A DNA stretch of 35,547 nucleotides from positions 1-35,547 of the forward strand of contig JFMF01000423.1 of assembly GCA_000635535.1 (NCBI GenBank), written 5' to 3'. A model generated the notes under the pieces. The model had not been told where the DNA came from. It saw only the letters and a program-made list of their open reading frames with translations, and searched no databases. Within the stretch, counting starts at the first letter, position 1. The number at the start of each line of letters is the position of its first letter. This DNA is from Prochlorococcus sp. scB243_496M6. GTDB lineage: Bacteria > Cyanobacteriota > Cyanobacteriia > PCC-6307 > Cyanobiaceae. A program made the translations under genes and the position numbers. Of the stretch, positions 18,079 to 34,783 are shown one piece after another.

Positions 18079-19272
18079 TTATTTTTTTGATAATCTTTTA
18101 GCAACCTTATCCCCAAACTTTTCTTTTAAAGTTCTCAATTTTCTTATAACTTTTTTTGGATTTACATGACCTTCTAACATTTTCAATAATTGCACTTCAG
18201 AAACATCCTTATCTAATAAATTAGAGTTATTTCCTGGGAACCAGTGACTTCCATTACCAAGCAATTGATATCTTGCTTTTGCAAACCCTTCCATATCCAA
18301 CCAATCAATTAAATTTGAAAGCCAAAGCAAAACGGGAATATTAATATTACCTGGCGTATTTTCCCAACTTGGCAAATTTCGATTCCAATATTGATGCCAC
18401 TCTAAACCCAAAGAATTTATTGATTCCTGCCTTAATCTGTTTATTATCTTTGGAACATACTTTTCAGAGTCTGATAACAAAGAGACGGCTTCTAAATGCA
18501 AATCAAAATCCGCCTCTTTTGCAATACCCACACTAAGAGTATGGACATTTTGATTTCTTAAGCAAAAAAGATCGTTAAAAACTATAGGATGAAGTGGCTT
18601 ACAAAGTTCCAACATTTTTTTTGAGGGAGTATGAAGATGTCCCCCTTTATCGGTGGGACTTATTATAAAAACCCCAAGATCATACTTTTTTGCCAAATTT
18701 ATAACCTTTGTATTTTCTTGATTGATGAAATACCAGTGCAAATTTATATAATCAAAAAAGTTTGTTGATATAGCCTTCTCAATCAGTGAAGATTTTCCAT
18801 GAGTTGAAAATCCAATAGAGCCAATTAAATTTTCTTTTTGTAAATTTCTTAAAATGTCAATACAACCTCCATCTTTAATAGCATGATGTAAATGTTCATC
18901 TGTATTAATGCCATGTATTGCTAGCAAATCAATTCTTTTAACTTTTAATTTTTCAATACTTGTCATAACATCTCTCTTAAAAATTTCTGGTTCACTATTT
19001 GGAGGGATCTTAGTTTGAATAATGTTTGGAATTTTTTTTATATTTTTAAAACCCATTCCTAATTGCACCTCAGAAGTCCCATAATACTTAGCAGTTTCGA
19101 CATGACTTAAGCCATATTTGTTTGCTAGATTTAATATATTTTCTACTTTATTTTGTTCTTCATTTGAAATCTCAGAGGAGTCTAATTGTTCCCAACTTTT
19201 TTGAAATCTCATACCACCTAGAGATAAGATAGGGATCTTCAGATTGGTTCGACCAAATCTCCGATATTGCAT
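18079..19272 (-). CDS. aldo/keto reductase with a degenerate C-terminal ferredoxin-like domain
   Basis: This 397-residue protein has an aldo/keto reductase barrel (about 1-275). RRFGRTNLKIPILSLGGMRF opens it; HVETAKYYGTSEVQLG supplies Tyr64 with Glu59 in place of the usual Asp, IIQTKIPP gives Lys88 and LLAIHGIN gives His120. The overall plan fits the COG1453 group, whose members carry C-terminal 4Fe-4S cysteines. Here the corresponding tail (about 288-372) keeps PGNINIPVLLWL and GSHWFPG but has no cysteine. The protein's only cysteines are at 137, 224 and 237. Substrate is unknown. It follows a ferredoxin gene by 11 bases in the same direction, so an electron-transfer link is possible. It is convergent with rsmG. 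Confidence 0.85.
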   Translation of the reverse strand: MQYRRFGRTNLKIPILSLGGMRFQKSWEQLDSSEISNEEQNKVENILNLANKYGLSHVETAKYYGTSEVQLGMGFKNIKKIPNIIQTKIPPNSEPEIFKRDVMTSIEKLKVKRIDLLAIHGINTDEHLHHAIKDGGCIDILRNLQKENLIGSIGFSTHGKSSLIEKAISTNFFDYINLHWYFINQENTKVINLAKKYDLGVFIISPTDKGGHLHTPSKKMLELCKPLHPIVFNDLFCLRNQNVHTLSVGIAKEADFDLHLEAVSLLSDSEKYVPKIINRLRQESINSLGLEWHQYWNRNLPSWENTPGNINIPVLLWLSNLIDWLDMEGFAKARYQLLGNGSHWFPGNNSNLLDKDVSEVQLLKMLEGHVNPKKVIRKLRTLKEKFGDKVAKRLSKK

Positions 19273-19283
19273 CTTTTTAAAAA

Positions 19284-19649
19284 TTAATGTTTATTCATTC
19301 TGGGTGGTTTTCCAAATGATTGAAACATATCTCTATCGAGACTATTCTCTAAATCATCCAATTCTTCAAAATTCACCCAGTGAATACAATCAACAGGGCA
19401 AGTATCTATCGCTTCTTGTATAACATCAGAACTATCTCCATCTTGTCTCATTGCACGACTTCTACCATGAAATTCATCAACCTTGAAAGTGTTCGAAGCT
19501 ACGTGAACACAATATTGGCAACCAATGCATTTAGCCTCATCAACCCAAACAGCTTTTTCTGCTAACTGTCCTCCAAGTACAGGCTCCCAGCCTGTAAATT
19601 CAACGTTATCTGCAAAATTATGATTATAAAATGGATCTGTTAAATCCAT
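19284..19649 (-). CDS. 4Fe-4S ferredoxin
   Basis: This 121-residue protein has one bacterial-type 4Fe-4S site: Cys41, Cys44 and Cys47 (CIGCQYC) with Cys84 in DTCPVDCIHW. A fifth cysteine at 88 is common in this subfamily. The N-terminal 35 residues (WEPVLGGQLAEKAVWVDEAKC) and the acidic tail (about 93-121) are extensions beyond the minimal ferredoxin fold; the acidic patch may bind a partner. Similar single-cluster ferredoxins occur across cyanobacteria and plastids. It lies between the DUF1257 gene (9-base gap upstream) and the aldo/keto reductase gene (11-base gap downstream), so the four genes probably form one transcript. Confidence 0.9.
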   Translation of the reverse strand: MDLTDPFYNHNFADNVEFTGWEPVLGGQLAEKAVWVDEAKCIGCQYCVHVASNTFKVDEFHGRSRAMRQDGDSSDVIQEAIDTCPVDCIHWVNFEELDDLENSLDRDMFQSFGKPPRMNKH

Positions 19650-19658
19650 AATATGAGA

Positions 19659-20051
19659 TTAATTATCCCACTTGGTTAAAACCAATTCAATAGAGCCATC
19701 ATTTTGGTTTGTTTGTTCTACTATTTGATATCCATCTTCTTTTGTTTTGGAAACAATTGTTTCATAGGCATACATTTGAGTAACTTTAGAGATAAATCTT
19801 TCTACTGGAAGCTCAAATTTCCATAGATCTAAATCAGTAACTAATTCATATGAATTTGAATTATTGTTCCATTTAAATCCAACTTTAGTATCTCCAGGAA
19901 GATTCATGCTTATATCGACAGCCGTAAACTTACCTTTATAACCTTTAATAAGTTTATCTTCTTGGTTAATTATGTAACCAAGATTATTTAAGGCTTTTAA
20001 TAATGGCTCTTGGTCTCTGAGCTGGGTTTTAATCGTACTAAAATGTGACAT
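19659..20051 (-). CDS. ycf35: DUF1257 (Ycf35) family protein
   Basis: This 130-residue protein matches the Ycf35/DUF1257 family, found in cyanobacteria and some algal plastids and of unknown function. MSHFSTIKTQLRDQEPLLKAL, the central VGFKWNNNSNSYELVTDLDLW and the C-terminal YQIVEQTNQNDGSIELVL are the features I recognise. It is soluble with no cysteines. Its first 14 bases overlap the end of the DUF2997 gene, which argues for coupled translation and a joint function. A ferredoxin gene follows. Confidence 0.87.
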   Translation of the reverse strand: MSHFSTIKTQLRDQEPLLKALNNLGYIINQEDKLIKGYKGKFTAVDISMNLPGDTKVGFKWNNNSNSYELVTDLDLWKFELPVERFISKVTQMYAYETIVSKTKEDGYQIVEQTNQNDGSIELVLTKWDN

Positions 20052-20253
20052 TAGATTCGTGGTTAAATTGTTTTAATTTTTCACTTTGATTAGAGATGAA
20101 AGCATCAGATGTTTTATTTTTAACTGTTACTTTACCAAGAGCATTTTCAAGTTTTCTTGTAGCATCATTGCATGAACTACCAGTAAACCCTTCTACTGTC
20201 TCTTCAACTCTTCCGTCTTGATGAATTTTGAATCTCAATGTTTTTTGAGGCAT
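20038..20253 (-). CDS. DUF2997 family protein
   Basis: This small protein (71 residues from the ATG at 20253) matches DUF2997: MPQKTLRFKIHQDGRVEETVEGFTGSSC... in three short runs (MPQKTLRFKI, QDGRVEETVEGF, CNDATRKLENALG). A TTG nine bases upstream (20262) would add three residues, but the ATG gives the usual family N-terminus, so I chose it. Function is unknown. The stop lies inside the start of the DUF1257 gene. It is the first gene of the group running through DUF1257, ferredoxin and aldo/keto reductase. Confidence 0.85.
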   Translation of the reverse strand: MPQKTLRFKIHQDGRVEETVEGFTGSSCNDATRKLENALGKVTVKNKTSDAFISNQSEKLKQFNHESNVTF

Positions 20254-20281
20254 TAAATTCAAGTACTGAGTAGTTTTACTT

Positions 20282-20287
20282 TATATA
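20282..20287 (-). promoter_or_regulatory. candidate -10 element for the DUF2997 unit
   Basis: TATATA on the minus strand (within TTCTATATAAAG) lies 28 bases before the DUF2997 ATG, in the 150-base spacer after the HEAT-repeat gene. No good -35 box was found. The spacer shows no other structure. Confidence 0.22.
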
Positions 20288-20403
20288 GAATAACGAAATT
20301 TTTTTGTTTCAGTTGGTACAAGTTAATTAATTTTAATTTTTATATTGAATATCTAATAAATAAACTTTTGCAGTCGCGTGCTTATAAAAAAAAATTAAAA
20401 AAT

Positions 20404-21171
20404 TTAGTTATAAAAACCTTGCATCCCCATTGAATCTAAGGCAGTTTTTGCTTCTTCCATAACGGAGGGTTCTTTATCAAAAAGAGCTATCTTGGTACAT
20501 TCATCAACGAAACTTTCTTGAAATGTATTATTTAATTTTTCGTACAATCTACACAATGACCAGATGCAATTACTTCTTACACCCGGTTCATTATCTATTT
20601 TCAAACTTATTAAAAGTTGTTCTGCTGCCAATTGAGCGTTTTCCAAAGAAACATTTCCGATTTCAGCTAAAGAACTAGATGACCACAACCTTACTGCAGC
20701 TACATCGTTCTTCAAAGCATGTATTAATGGCTCCAAAACAATTTGATTATCATAATTAGCTAAGCTCCATGCAGTCGCCCTTCTGACATAAGCATTATCG
20801 TCAGTTTCCAAAAGACTAACAAGTTTCTCGACCGCGCTGGGACATGGATTACGACCCAAAGCATATACAACACTCATTCTTTCAACAGGACAAGGTTGAT
20901 CGAGTAATGGTAACAATAGGGGAAAAGATCTTGAATCTCTATATTCACAAAATATTCTTAATCCCTGTATTCTTTCTTCTCTGTTACCCTTTAGCATTTT
21001 TAATGCTTCATTGCACTCCTGAGTTATGTTTAAACCTTTTGGAAAAGAATCTTCATCAATTTGTTCTAAAGGATCTATTTCAATTTCTAAGGCCAATTCT
21101 CTTGCTAAAATATCTGGATCAACAGCTATATCAACTAAGCTTTCTTTATTAGGATCTTTATTTTTTGTCAT
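20404..21171 (-). CDS. HEAT-repeat protein (CpcE/NblB-like)
   Basis: This 255-residue protein is built of alpha-helical HEAT/PBS-lyase repeats from about residue 55 to 250; the best unit reads RRATAWSLANYDNQIVLEPL, with others at VERMSVVYALGRNPCPSAVEKL and VRLWSSSSLAEIG. The first 50 residues are acidic. Such repeats occur in phycobilin lyases (CpcE, CpcF), in NblB and in many adaptor proteins. If this genome is a high-light Prochlorococcus it lacks phycobilisomes, so a lyase role is doubtful and a scaffold or tetrapyrrole-related role is more likely. The gene is followed by a 150-base spacer before DUF2997 and preceded by a 41-residue membrane-protein gene. Confidence 0.78.
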   Translation of the reverse strand: MTKNKDPNKESLVDIAVDPDILARELALEIEIDPLEQIDEDSFPKGLNITQECNEALKMLKGNREERIQGLRIFCEYRDSRSFPLLLPLLDQPCPVERMSVVYALGRNPCPSAVEKLVSLLETDDNAYVRRATAWSLANYDNQIVLEPLIHALKNDVAAVRLWSSSSLAEIGNVSLENAQLAAEQLLISLKIDNEPGVRSNCIWSLCRLYEKLNNTFQESFVDECTKIALFDKEPSVMEEAKTALDSMGMQGFYN

Positions 21172-21189
21172 TTCGAAAAACTAAAAATA

Positions 21190-21315
21190 TTAATTTATGG
21201 GGGCAGGAGACATCATATCTCCTGGCAACCAAATTCTTGCACTAACTGCAAAGAAGGCAATCCCAAAGAGTGAGACAATGGCTAAAGGTAAAATTTTTGT
21301 CTTAATAAAACTCAA
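21190..21315 (-). CDS. 41-residue single-span membrane protein, unknown
   Basis: In the 200-base gap between rlmN and the HEAT-repeat gene, the minus strand encodes MSFIKTKILPLAIVSLFGIA followed by FFAVSARIWLPGDMMSPAPIN. One clear membrane helix (about 8-25) is flanked by positive residues on the N-side, so the C-terminal WLPGDMMSPAPIN should face the opposite side. The start is TTG at 21315; no in-frame ATG exists. The non-random composition of the tail (PGD, PAP) argues for a real gene. I do not recognise it with certainty. Small single-span subunits of thylakoid complexes are its closest analogues. It lies 18 bases before the HEAT-repeat gene. Confidence 0.65.
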   Translation of the reverse strand: MSFIKTKILPLAIVSLFGIAFFAVSARIWLPGDMMSPAPIN

Positions 21316-21371
21316 AGATATAAGATTAATTAAAACAATAATAACCTGTTTAAGAGACTTTTAAAAAATTT

Positions 21372-22442
<1,071 letters not shown>

Positions 22443-22457
22443 TTATTTAAACTATTT

Positions 22458-22613
<156 letters not shown>

Positions 22614-22665
22614 TTATAAATTTAAAAAATTCATTCTAGTCACTAAAAATAATAATAGATAATAT

Positions 22666-26793
<4,128 letters not shown>

Positions 26794-26800
26794 TTAAAGA

Positions 26801-28729
<1,929 letters not shown>

Positions 28730-28741
28730 TTAATTGAGTAT

Positions 28742-31700
28742 TTAATCTTCCTCATATTCAGAGGTTCCGAGTGATTCGTACGTTGGCCTTGATGGCGTAT
28801 TTCTTCTCGGATTGATATCTTGCATTAGATCTACCTCTTTTCCTTCGTCTGTATAAACCCCTATATCCAAGCCTAGAGATTGTAATTCCCTCATAAGAAC
28901 TTTAAATGACTCAGGAGTACCAGGCCTTGGGATCGGTTTACCTTTTACGATCGCATTAAGCGCTTCATTTCTTCCTTGCATATCATCAGATTTAACTGTT
29001 AACAATTCCTGAAGAGTATAAGCAGCTCCATAAGCCTCAAGAGCCCATACTTCCATTTCTCCAAGCCTTTGTCCACCTTGTTGAGCTTTACCTCCCAAGG
29101 GTTGTTGTGTAACCAAAGAGTAAGGACCTGTGGATCTTGCATGAATTTTATCATCCACCAAATGGACTAATTTGAGGAAGTGAGAATATCCTACAGCAAC
29201 TGGCTGATCGAAGGGTTCCCCTGTTCTACCGTCTTTAAGTAATAACTTTCCAGGGTCCTCAGGGTTATAAACCCATGCTTTACCTGGCTGTTTTGAAGCT
29301 TCCTCTAAAAATGCTTGAACAGTTTGATGTGATTTTTCAGCTCCATACATTTCATCAAATGGAACGACTTTAACCCGGCAATTTAAGTTGGAGGCTGCCC
29401 ATCCCATCAATAATTCAAAAACTTGACCTACATTCATCCTACTTGGAACTCCTAAAGGATTAAGAACTATATCCACTGGGGTTCCATCAGGTAAGTAAGG
29501 CATATCTTCCCTTGGCAAGATTCTGCTAATAATTCCTTTATTTCCGTGCCTCCCAGCCATTTTATCCCCAACTTGGATTTTCCTTCTCTGAGCAACATAA
29601 ACTCTAACAACCATGTTGGCTCCTGGAGGTAATTCATCACCTTGTTCTCTAGTATAAATGCGAACATCCAAAACCCTTCCCTTTTCAGTTTTAGGTACCC
29701 TGAGGGAATTATCTCTCACATCTCGAGCCTTTTCACCAAAAATAGCTCTTAAGAGTTTTTCTTCAGGTGGTTGGTCTGATTCCCCTTTTGGAGTCACTTT
29801 TCCTACAAGAATATCTCCACTCTCGACAAAGGCACCAATCCTAATAATTCCCATCTCATCAAGATTATTCAAGCTTTCTTCCGAGATATTAGGAATCTCT
29901 CTTGTAATTTCTTCAGGTCCTAGCTTAGTTTGTCTTGCTTCGATTTCATATTTTTCAATATGTACTGAGGTATATAAATCATCAGTTACCATTCTCTCGC
30001 TTACAAGGATGGCATCTTCATAGTTGTAGCCCTCCCATGGCATGTATGCAATTAAAACGTTTTGGCCAAGGGCTATTTCGCCTCCTTCACATGCGGAGCC
30101 ATCTGCTAAAACCTGCCCGGATATAACTTTATCTCCAATTTTCACTATAGGCCTTTGGTTGAGGCAGGTATCTTGATTTGATCTTTGATATTTCTGAAGA
30201 TAGTGAAAATGTTCATTACCATGCTCATCTTTAACGACAATCTCATTAGCGTCTACATAAGATACAGTTCCATTAACTTTTGTTATAGGAACCATTCCCG
30301 AATCTCTTGCAACTTGAGATTCTAAACCTGTACCAACTAAAGGACGTTCTGGCCTAAGCAATGGAACGGCTTGGCGTTGCATATTAGATCCCATGAGAGC
30401 TCTATTTGCATCATCATGTTCTAAGAAAGGAATAAGTGAAGTAGCAACTGAAATTACCTGAACCGGAGAAAGCTGAACATAATCCACTTGATGAGGAGGG
30501 ACTTTTTCAAAATCCTGCCTATATCTTACTGGTATTAAATTTGCAATTATATTGCCGTCCTTATCAGTCGCAACGTCTCCTGGAGCAACCCTACACTCAT
30601 CCTCTAAATCAGCAGAAAGATAAACTGGATTACCTTCCTTATTAACTTTACCGTTATTAACTTCCCAAAAAGGTGTTTCAATAAAACCGTACTCATTAAC
30701 TCTTGCGTGGGTAGCTAAAGAATTTATAAGTCCTGCATTAGGACCTTCAGGAGTCTCAATAGGACATAATCTTCCATAATGTGAAGGGTGAATATCTCTT
30801 ACCGCAAAACCTGCTCTTTCTCGAGTTAAGCCTCCTGGACCTAATGCTGAGATTCTTCTCTTGTGTGTTAATTCAGCTAGAGGATTAGTTTGATCCATGA
30901 ACTGACTTAATTGACTGGAGCCAAAAAATTCCTTTATGGCAGCAACCAAAGGTTTTGGATTGACTAGTTGAGCCGGAGTTAAAGAATCTGTTTCTCCTAC
31001 AGTCATTCTTTCTTTGATAATTCTCTCTAAACGATTAAGTCCAACCCGAACTTGATTTTGAAGAAGTTCTCCTACAGATCTAACCCTTCGATTACCAAGA
31101 TGGTCAATATCATCCAAACTAGCGCCGCCAATATCCAATTCAAGATTAATTAAATAATCAATAGTAGAAAGGACATCTTCATGGGTAAGTGTTCTTACAT
31201 CGTCTGGGACGGTAAGTCTCAATTTTTTATTTATTTTATATCTACCAACTCGGCCTAAATCATATCTTTTGGGATCAAAAAATCTACTATGTAATAGCTG
31301 TTGTCCGCCAGAAACGGAGGGTGGTTCACCAGGACGTAGCTTTTTGTATAGCTCAAGTAATGCCTGATCTTCTGAATTGATACCCTCATCATTAGCAGAC
31401 TCAATTGAGTTTTGATAAAACTCTGGATGCCTAAGTTTATCGACCACATCATTGTCTGAAAGACCCATCGCTCTCATAAGAACATGAGCATTAATTTTTC
31501 TAGTTTTATCAACTCTCACATAAAGTAAATTATTTTTGTCAGTTTCGAATTTTAACCATGCTCCTCTATTAGGAATAACGCTAGCGTTATAAGTTCTTCG
31601 ACCATTTTTATCCAGTTCATCTTTGAAATATACTCCAGGACTTCTAACAATTTGATTAACAATAACTCTTTCAGCACCATTAATAATGAAAGTTCCTCTC

Positions 31701-32035
31701 TCAGTCATTAACGGTAATTCGCCGATAAATACTTCTTGTTCTTTAATTTCCCCTGTCTCTTTATTAATTAGCCTGCAAATTACATACATTTGGGATGCAA
31801 ATGTAGCATCTCTTCTTTTAGCTTCCTCAACATCATGTCTAGGCCTTTTTAACCTATACTCTTCTCCGATGAAATGTAATTCTAATTTACCTGTGTAATC
31901 AGAAATGGGGGAAAAATTTTGTAATTCTTCTATTAAACCCTTTTCCAAAAACCATTTAAAGCTTGCTCTTTGTACTTCAACTAAATCTGGTAGATAAGTA
32001 GCTGTTTTTGCTACCTGTAAAGCGCTACTGCTCAT
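28742..32035 (-). CDS. rpoB: RNA polymerase beta subunit
   Basis: This 1097-residue protein is the beta subunit. It is shorter than the 1342 residues of E. coli because it lacks the enterobacterial insertions, and the length is normal for marine picocyanobacteria. Core motifs include [58 protein letters not shown] and the C-terminal [33 protein letters not shown] that meets gamma. The rifampicin region ([25 protein letters not shown]) appears wild-type in form. The start ATG at 32035 is preceded by a 220-base spacer, which leaves room for its own promoter. Confidence 0.98.
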   Translation of the reverse strand: MSSSALQVAKTATYLPDLVEVQRASFKWFLEKGLIEELQNFSPISDYTGKLELHFIGEEYRLKRPRHDVEEAKRRDATFASQMYVICRLINKETGEIKEQEVFIGELPLMTERGTFIINGAERVIVNQIVRSPGVYFKDELDKNGRRTYNASVIPNRGAWLKFETDKNNLLYVRVDKTRKINAHVLMRAMGLSDNDVVDKLRHPEFYQNSIESANDEGINSEDQALLELYKKLRPGEPPSVSGGQQLLHSRFFDPKRYDLGRVGRYKINKKLRLTVPDDVRTLTHEDVLSTIDYLINLELDIGGASLDDIDHLGNRRVRSVGELLQNQVRVGLNRLERIIKERMTVGETDSLTPAQLVNPKPLVAAIKEFFGSSQLSQFMDQTNPLAELTHKRRISALGPGGLTRERAGFAVRDIHPSHYGRLCPIETPEGPNAGLINSLATHARVNEYGFIETPFWEVNNGKVNKEGNPVYLSADLEDECRVAPGDVATDKDGNIIANLIPVRYRQDFEKVPPHQVDYVQLSPVQVISVATSLIPFLEHDDANRALMGSNMQRQAVPLLRPERPLVGTGLESQVARDSGMVPITKVNGTVSYVDANEIVVKDEHGNEHFHYLQKYQRSNQDTCLNQRPIVKIGDKVISGQVLADGSACEGGEIALGQNVLIAYMPWEGYNYEDAILVSERMVTDDLYTSVHIEKYEIEARQTKLGPEEITREIPNISEESLNNLDEMGIIRIGAFVESGDILVGKVTPKGESDQPPEEKLLRAIFGEKARDVRDNSLRVPKTEKGRVLDVRIYTREQGDELPPGANMVVRVYVAQRRKIQVGDKMAGRHGNKGIISRILPREDMPYLPDGTPVDIVLNPLGVPSRMNVGQVFELLMGWAASNLNCRVKVVPFDEMYGAEKSHQTVQAFLEEASKQPGKAWVYNPEDPGKLLLKDGRTGEPFDQPVAVGYSHFLKLVHLVDDKIHARSTGPYSLVTQQPLGGKAQQGGQRLGEMEVWALEAYGAAYTLQELLTVKSDDMQGRNEALNAIVKGKPIPRPGTPESFKVLMRELQSLGLDIGVYTDEGKEVDLMQDINPRRNTPSRPTYESLGTSEYEED

Positions 32036-32255
32036 CCAAGAAAACCTGCGATTTTGTGAGATTTACTATTTACTTTTAATCTACTCAATAATTAGTTCTT
32101 TAACTTTTCACTTAAAATGAGATCAACAATTAAATCTCGATTTCAACAAAAAACAATCTAAAAAATAAGAATTAAATTTTGTTTAATGCAGATAAATCAT
32201 TAACTGTGTTTGTTAAAGTCAAAAAATTAAGAAAAATTTCCAGTAATTCCTTATT

Positions 32256-33065
32256 CTAACAGCTGCCACGTCTACTTAACAAGTCAAATTTAAACAAATC
32301 TTCAGCATTCTTATATGACTCCCTAGCAATTGTGGTTAATTCAGTTGATCTTAAAACAGCCATAAAATTGGCAACATTTTCAACAAACGCAGGTTCATTC
32401 CTTTTACCCCTATGAGGGACAGGAGCTAAAAAAGGTGAGTCAGTTTCAATTAAGTATTTATCATTTGGGACTATTTTGGCACACTCATGAATATCATGTG
32501 CTTTTGGGAAAGTGACTATGCCACTAAAACTGATGTAAAATCCTAGACTCAAGAATTGGTTCATTTCTTTCGGTGTTCCTGTCCAACAATGAAGTACACC
32601 CTTAGGGCATTTTCCTTTTTTAGAGAGATCACTACATATCTCAATCATTTCATTTGCAGCATCTCTGCAATGGATAATTACAGGCAATTGAAGTTCATGA
32701 GCTAACTCCATTTGCGGAATAAGTGCTTCAATCTGCTGAGTTTTATTTTCATTTTTAAAAAAATCCAATCCTAATTCCCCAATAGCTACAACTCGTCTAT
32801 CTTCTAGAGCTGATTTTCTTAGAAGAGATTTTGAACTTTGCTCCCACTTTTTTGCTTCTAGGGGATGCATACCAACTGAATAGTAAATTTCATTAAATTC
32901 ATGGGATATTTTTTTCAACTTTGGAATTTCTGTTAATTCACAACAAGCATGAACTAATTTTTTTACACCTTTTGAGCGCAATCTTAAAACAACATCTTCA
33001 AGATCTCCCTCAAAATTTTCAAATATTAAATGACAGTGCGAGTCTATGAGTTGTATATCGCTCAT
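32256..33065 (-). CDS. tatD: TatD-family metal-dependent deoxyribonuclease
   Basis: This 269-residue protein is a TatD-type amidohydrolase-fold nuclease. Metal-binding motifs are DSHCHL (8-13), IGELGLDFF (catalytic-site Glu and Asp), VIIHCRDA, GVLHCWTG and ETDSPFLAPVPHRG, all complete. TatD enzymes act as 3'-5' exonucleases in DNA repair and turnover; the exact substrate here is not shown. It lies between rpsT (17-base gap upstream) and rpoB, and this order is one I recall from other cyanobacteria. Confidence 0.93.
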   Translation of the reverse strand: MSDIQLIDSHCHLIFENFEGDLEDVVLRLRSKGVKKLVHACCELTEIPKLKKISHEFNEIYYSVGMHPLEAKKWEQSSKSLLRKSALEDRRVVAIGELGLDFFKNENKTQQIEALIPQMELAHELQLPVIIHCRDAANEMIEICSDLSKKGKCPKGVLHCWTGTPKEMNQFLSLGFYISFSGIVTFPKAHDIHECAKIVPNDKYLIETDSPFLAPVPHRGKRNEPAFVENVANFMAVLRSTELTTIARESYKNAEDLFKFDLLSRRGSC

Positions 33066-33082
33066 AATTAAGATCTGTCTTT

Positions 33083-33376
33083 TTACTTAGAAGTGAGAGT
33101 AATTTTTACAAAATTGTTGATATTAGATTTTTTATTAGCACCGTTGTTCTTGTGAAGAACATTTTTTTTAACTGCTTTATCAATTAAGCTAAAAGCTTTA
33201 TTAAGACTTGTTTTCACTAAATTTTTATTATCCTCATTAGGATTTTTTTTATATTTTTCGCAGTTCTCTAAGGTTTTTTTGGTTAAAGTCCTAACAGTGG
33301 ATTTATATGACTTATTTCTTAAACGATTTCTTTCGGCAATTTGTATTCTCTTTTTTGCTGATTTGTTGTTGGCCAC
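33083..33376 (-). CDS. rpsT: 30S ribosomal protein S20
   Basis: This 97-residue, strongly basic protein is S20, which binds 16S rRNA at the base of the body of the small subunit. MANNKSAKKRIQIAERNRLRNKSYKSTVRT is given here only in part as the family signature (NNKSAKKRIQIAERNRLRNK), and the C-terminal half has the expected helical LIDKAVKKNVLHKNNGANKKS. The start is GTG at 33376. It is the first gene of the rpsT-tatD-rpoB-rpoC1-rpoC2 group and is divergent from hisD. Confidence 0.95.
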   Translation of the reverse strand: MANNKSAKKRIQIAERNRLRNKSYKSTVRTLTKKTLENCEKYKKNPNEDNKNLVKTSLNKAFSLIDKAVKKNVLHKNNGANKKSNINNFVKITLTSK

Positions 33377-33402
33377 AGAGGGTGTATCAATAGAAGATTT
33401 CT

Positions 33403-33432
33403 ATCATAACAAATAAATCGTCTACTAATCAA
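33403..33432 (-). promoter_or_regulatory. candidate sigma-70 type promoter for rpsT
   Basis: On the minus strand TTGATT (33427-33432) is separated by 18 bases from TATGAT (33403-33408), which ends 26 bases before the rpsT start codon. Both hexamers are close to TTGACA and TATAAT. The region also holds TATAAT on the plus strand at 33438-33443, possibly for hisD, so the divergent promoters would overlap. Confidence 0.45.
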
Positions 33433-33496
33433 TCATATATAATTTAGATGATATTAAATTAGGTTTTGGGCCTTTCTATTTGAAAAATTTAAGCAA

Positions 33497-34783
33497 ATGA
33501 AGATCATAAATAATAAAAAAGAAGCTATTGAAGAATTAAAAAGGATTTCTACTCGAACTAATTCAGATAACAATAATAAGATAAATGAAATTGTTGAAGA
33601 AATTCTTAAAGAGGTAAAAATTTCTGGAGATATAGCGGTAGAAAAGTATACAAAAAAATTTGATGGTTTCGACCCTGACCCTATGAAAGTGAGTGCGGAT
33701 CAAATAAGAAATGCATGGGATGAAATTGATAACAATTTAAAGCACTCACTTATGGTCGCTCATAAAAGAATTCAAAAATTCCATGAAAAAGAAATTCCTC
33801 AATCTTTTACTATAAAAGGTGAATATGGTGATACCGTCCAAAGAAGATGGAAACCAGTTAAAAATGCAGGAATTTATATCCCTGGAGGTAGAGCTGCTTA
33901 TCCGAGTACAGTATTGATGAATGCTATACCTGCAAAAGTAGCAGGAGTAGAAGAGGTTATAATGGTATCTCCTGGGAATAAAAAAGGGGAAATAAACAAA
34001 ATTGTTTTAGCTGCAGCTCACTTATCAGGGATCAATCAAGTATTTAGAATTGGAGGAGCTCAAGCAATTGGTGCTTTAGCATTTGGTACAAATCAAATCA
34101 ATAAGGTTGATGTTATTTCAGGGCCAGGAAATATTTATGTTACAACTGCGAAAAAACTCATTTATGGCTCTACAGGGATTGATTCTTTAGCTGGTCCAAG
34201 TGAAATATTAATCATTGCAGATGAAACAGCTCAAAGCACACACATAGCATCTGATCTACTAGCGCAAGCAGAACATGATCCTTTAGCTTCATCAATACTT
34301 CTAACTACATCAAAGAACCAGGCAAAAGAAGTTTTAGAAGAACTTTATAAAAAAATAGATGATCATCCAAGAAAAGAAATTTGCATGCAATCAATAAAGA
34401 ATTGGGGTCTAATTGTGATTTGCGATAATTACGAATCATGTATTGAATTAAGCAATAACTTTGCCCCTGAACATTTAGAAATTCTTACTATAGATTCAAA
34501 AAAAATTCTTGCAGGTATAGAGAATGCAGGAGCAATATTTTTAGGAAAATGGACCCCAGAAGCTGTCGGAGATTATCTTGCTGGGCCAAATCATACTTTA
34601 CCCACATCAGGAAATTCTAGATTTAGCGGTTCTTTGGGGGTTGAAACATTTATGAAAAATACTTCAATAATTGAATTTAATGAAGAAAGTTTAAAAGTTA
34701 ATAGTCTTGATATTATTAATCTTGCTAAAAGTGAGGGGTTACATAGCCACGCTAACTCTGTAGAAATAAGATTTGAACATTAG
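33497..34783 (+). CDS. hisD: Histidinol dehydrogenase
   Basis: This 428-residue enzyme oxidises L-histidinol to L-histidine with two NAD+ in the last two steps of histidine synthesis. Key segments are [49 protein letters not shown] and [10 protein letters not shown], in which Gln and His bind zinc. FAPEHLEI carries the catalytic Glu-His pair, and [13 protein letters not shown] is near the C-terminus. Length is standard. The stop overlaps the end of rpiA by 4 bases in convergent orientation. Confidence 0.96.
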   Translation: MKIINNKKEAIEELKRISTRTNSDNNNKINEIVEEILKEVKISGDIAVEKYTKKFDGFDPDPMKVSADQIRNAWDEIDNNLKHSLMVAHKRIQKFHEKEIPQSFTIKGEYGDTVQRRWKPVKNAGIYIPGGRAAYPSTVLMNAIPAKVAGVEEVIMVSPGNKKGEINKIVLAAAHLSGINQVFRIGGAQAIGALAFGTNQINKVDVISGPGNIYVTTAKKLIYGSTGIDSLAGPSEILIIADETAQSTHIASDLLAQAEHDPLASSILLTTSKNQAKEVLEELYKKIDDHPRKEICMQSIKNWGLIVICDNYESCIELSNNFAPEHLEILTIDSKKILAGIENAGAIFLGKWTPEAVGDYLAGPNHTLPTSGNSRFSGSLGVETFMKNTSIIEFNEESLKVNSLDIINLAKSEGLHSHANSVEIRFEH

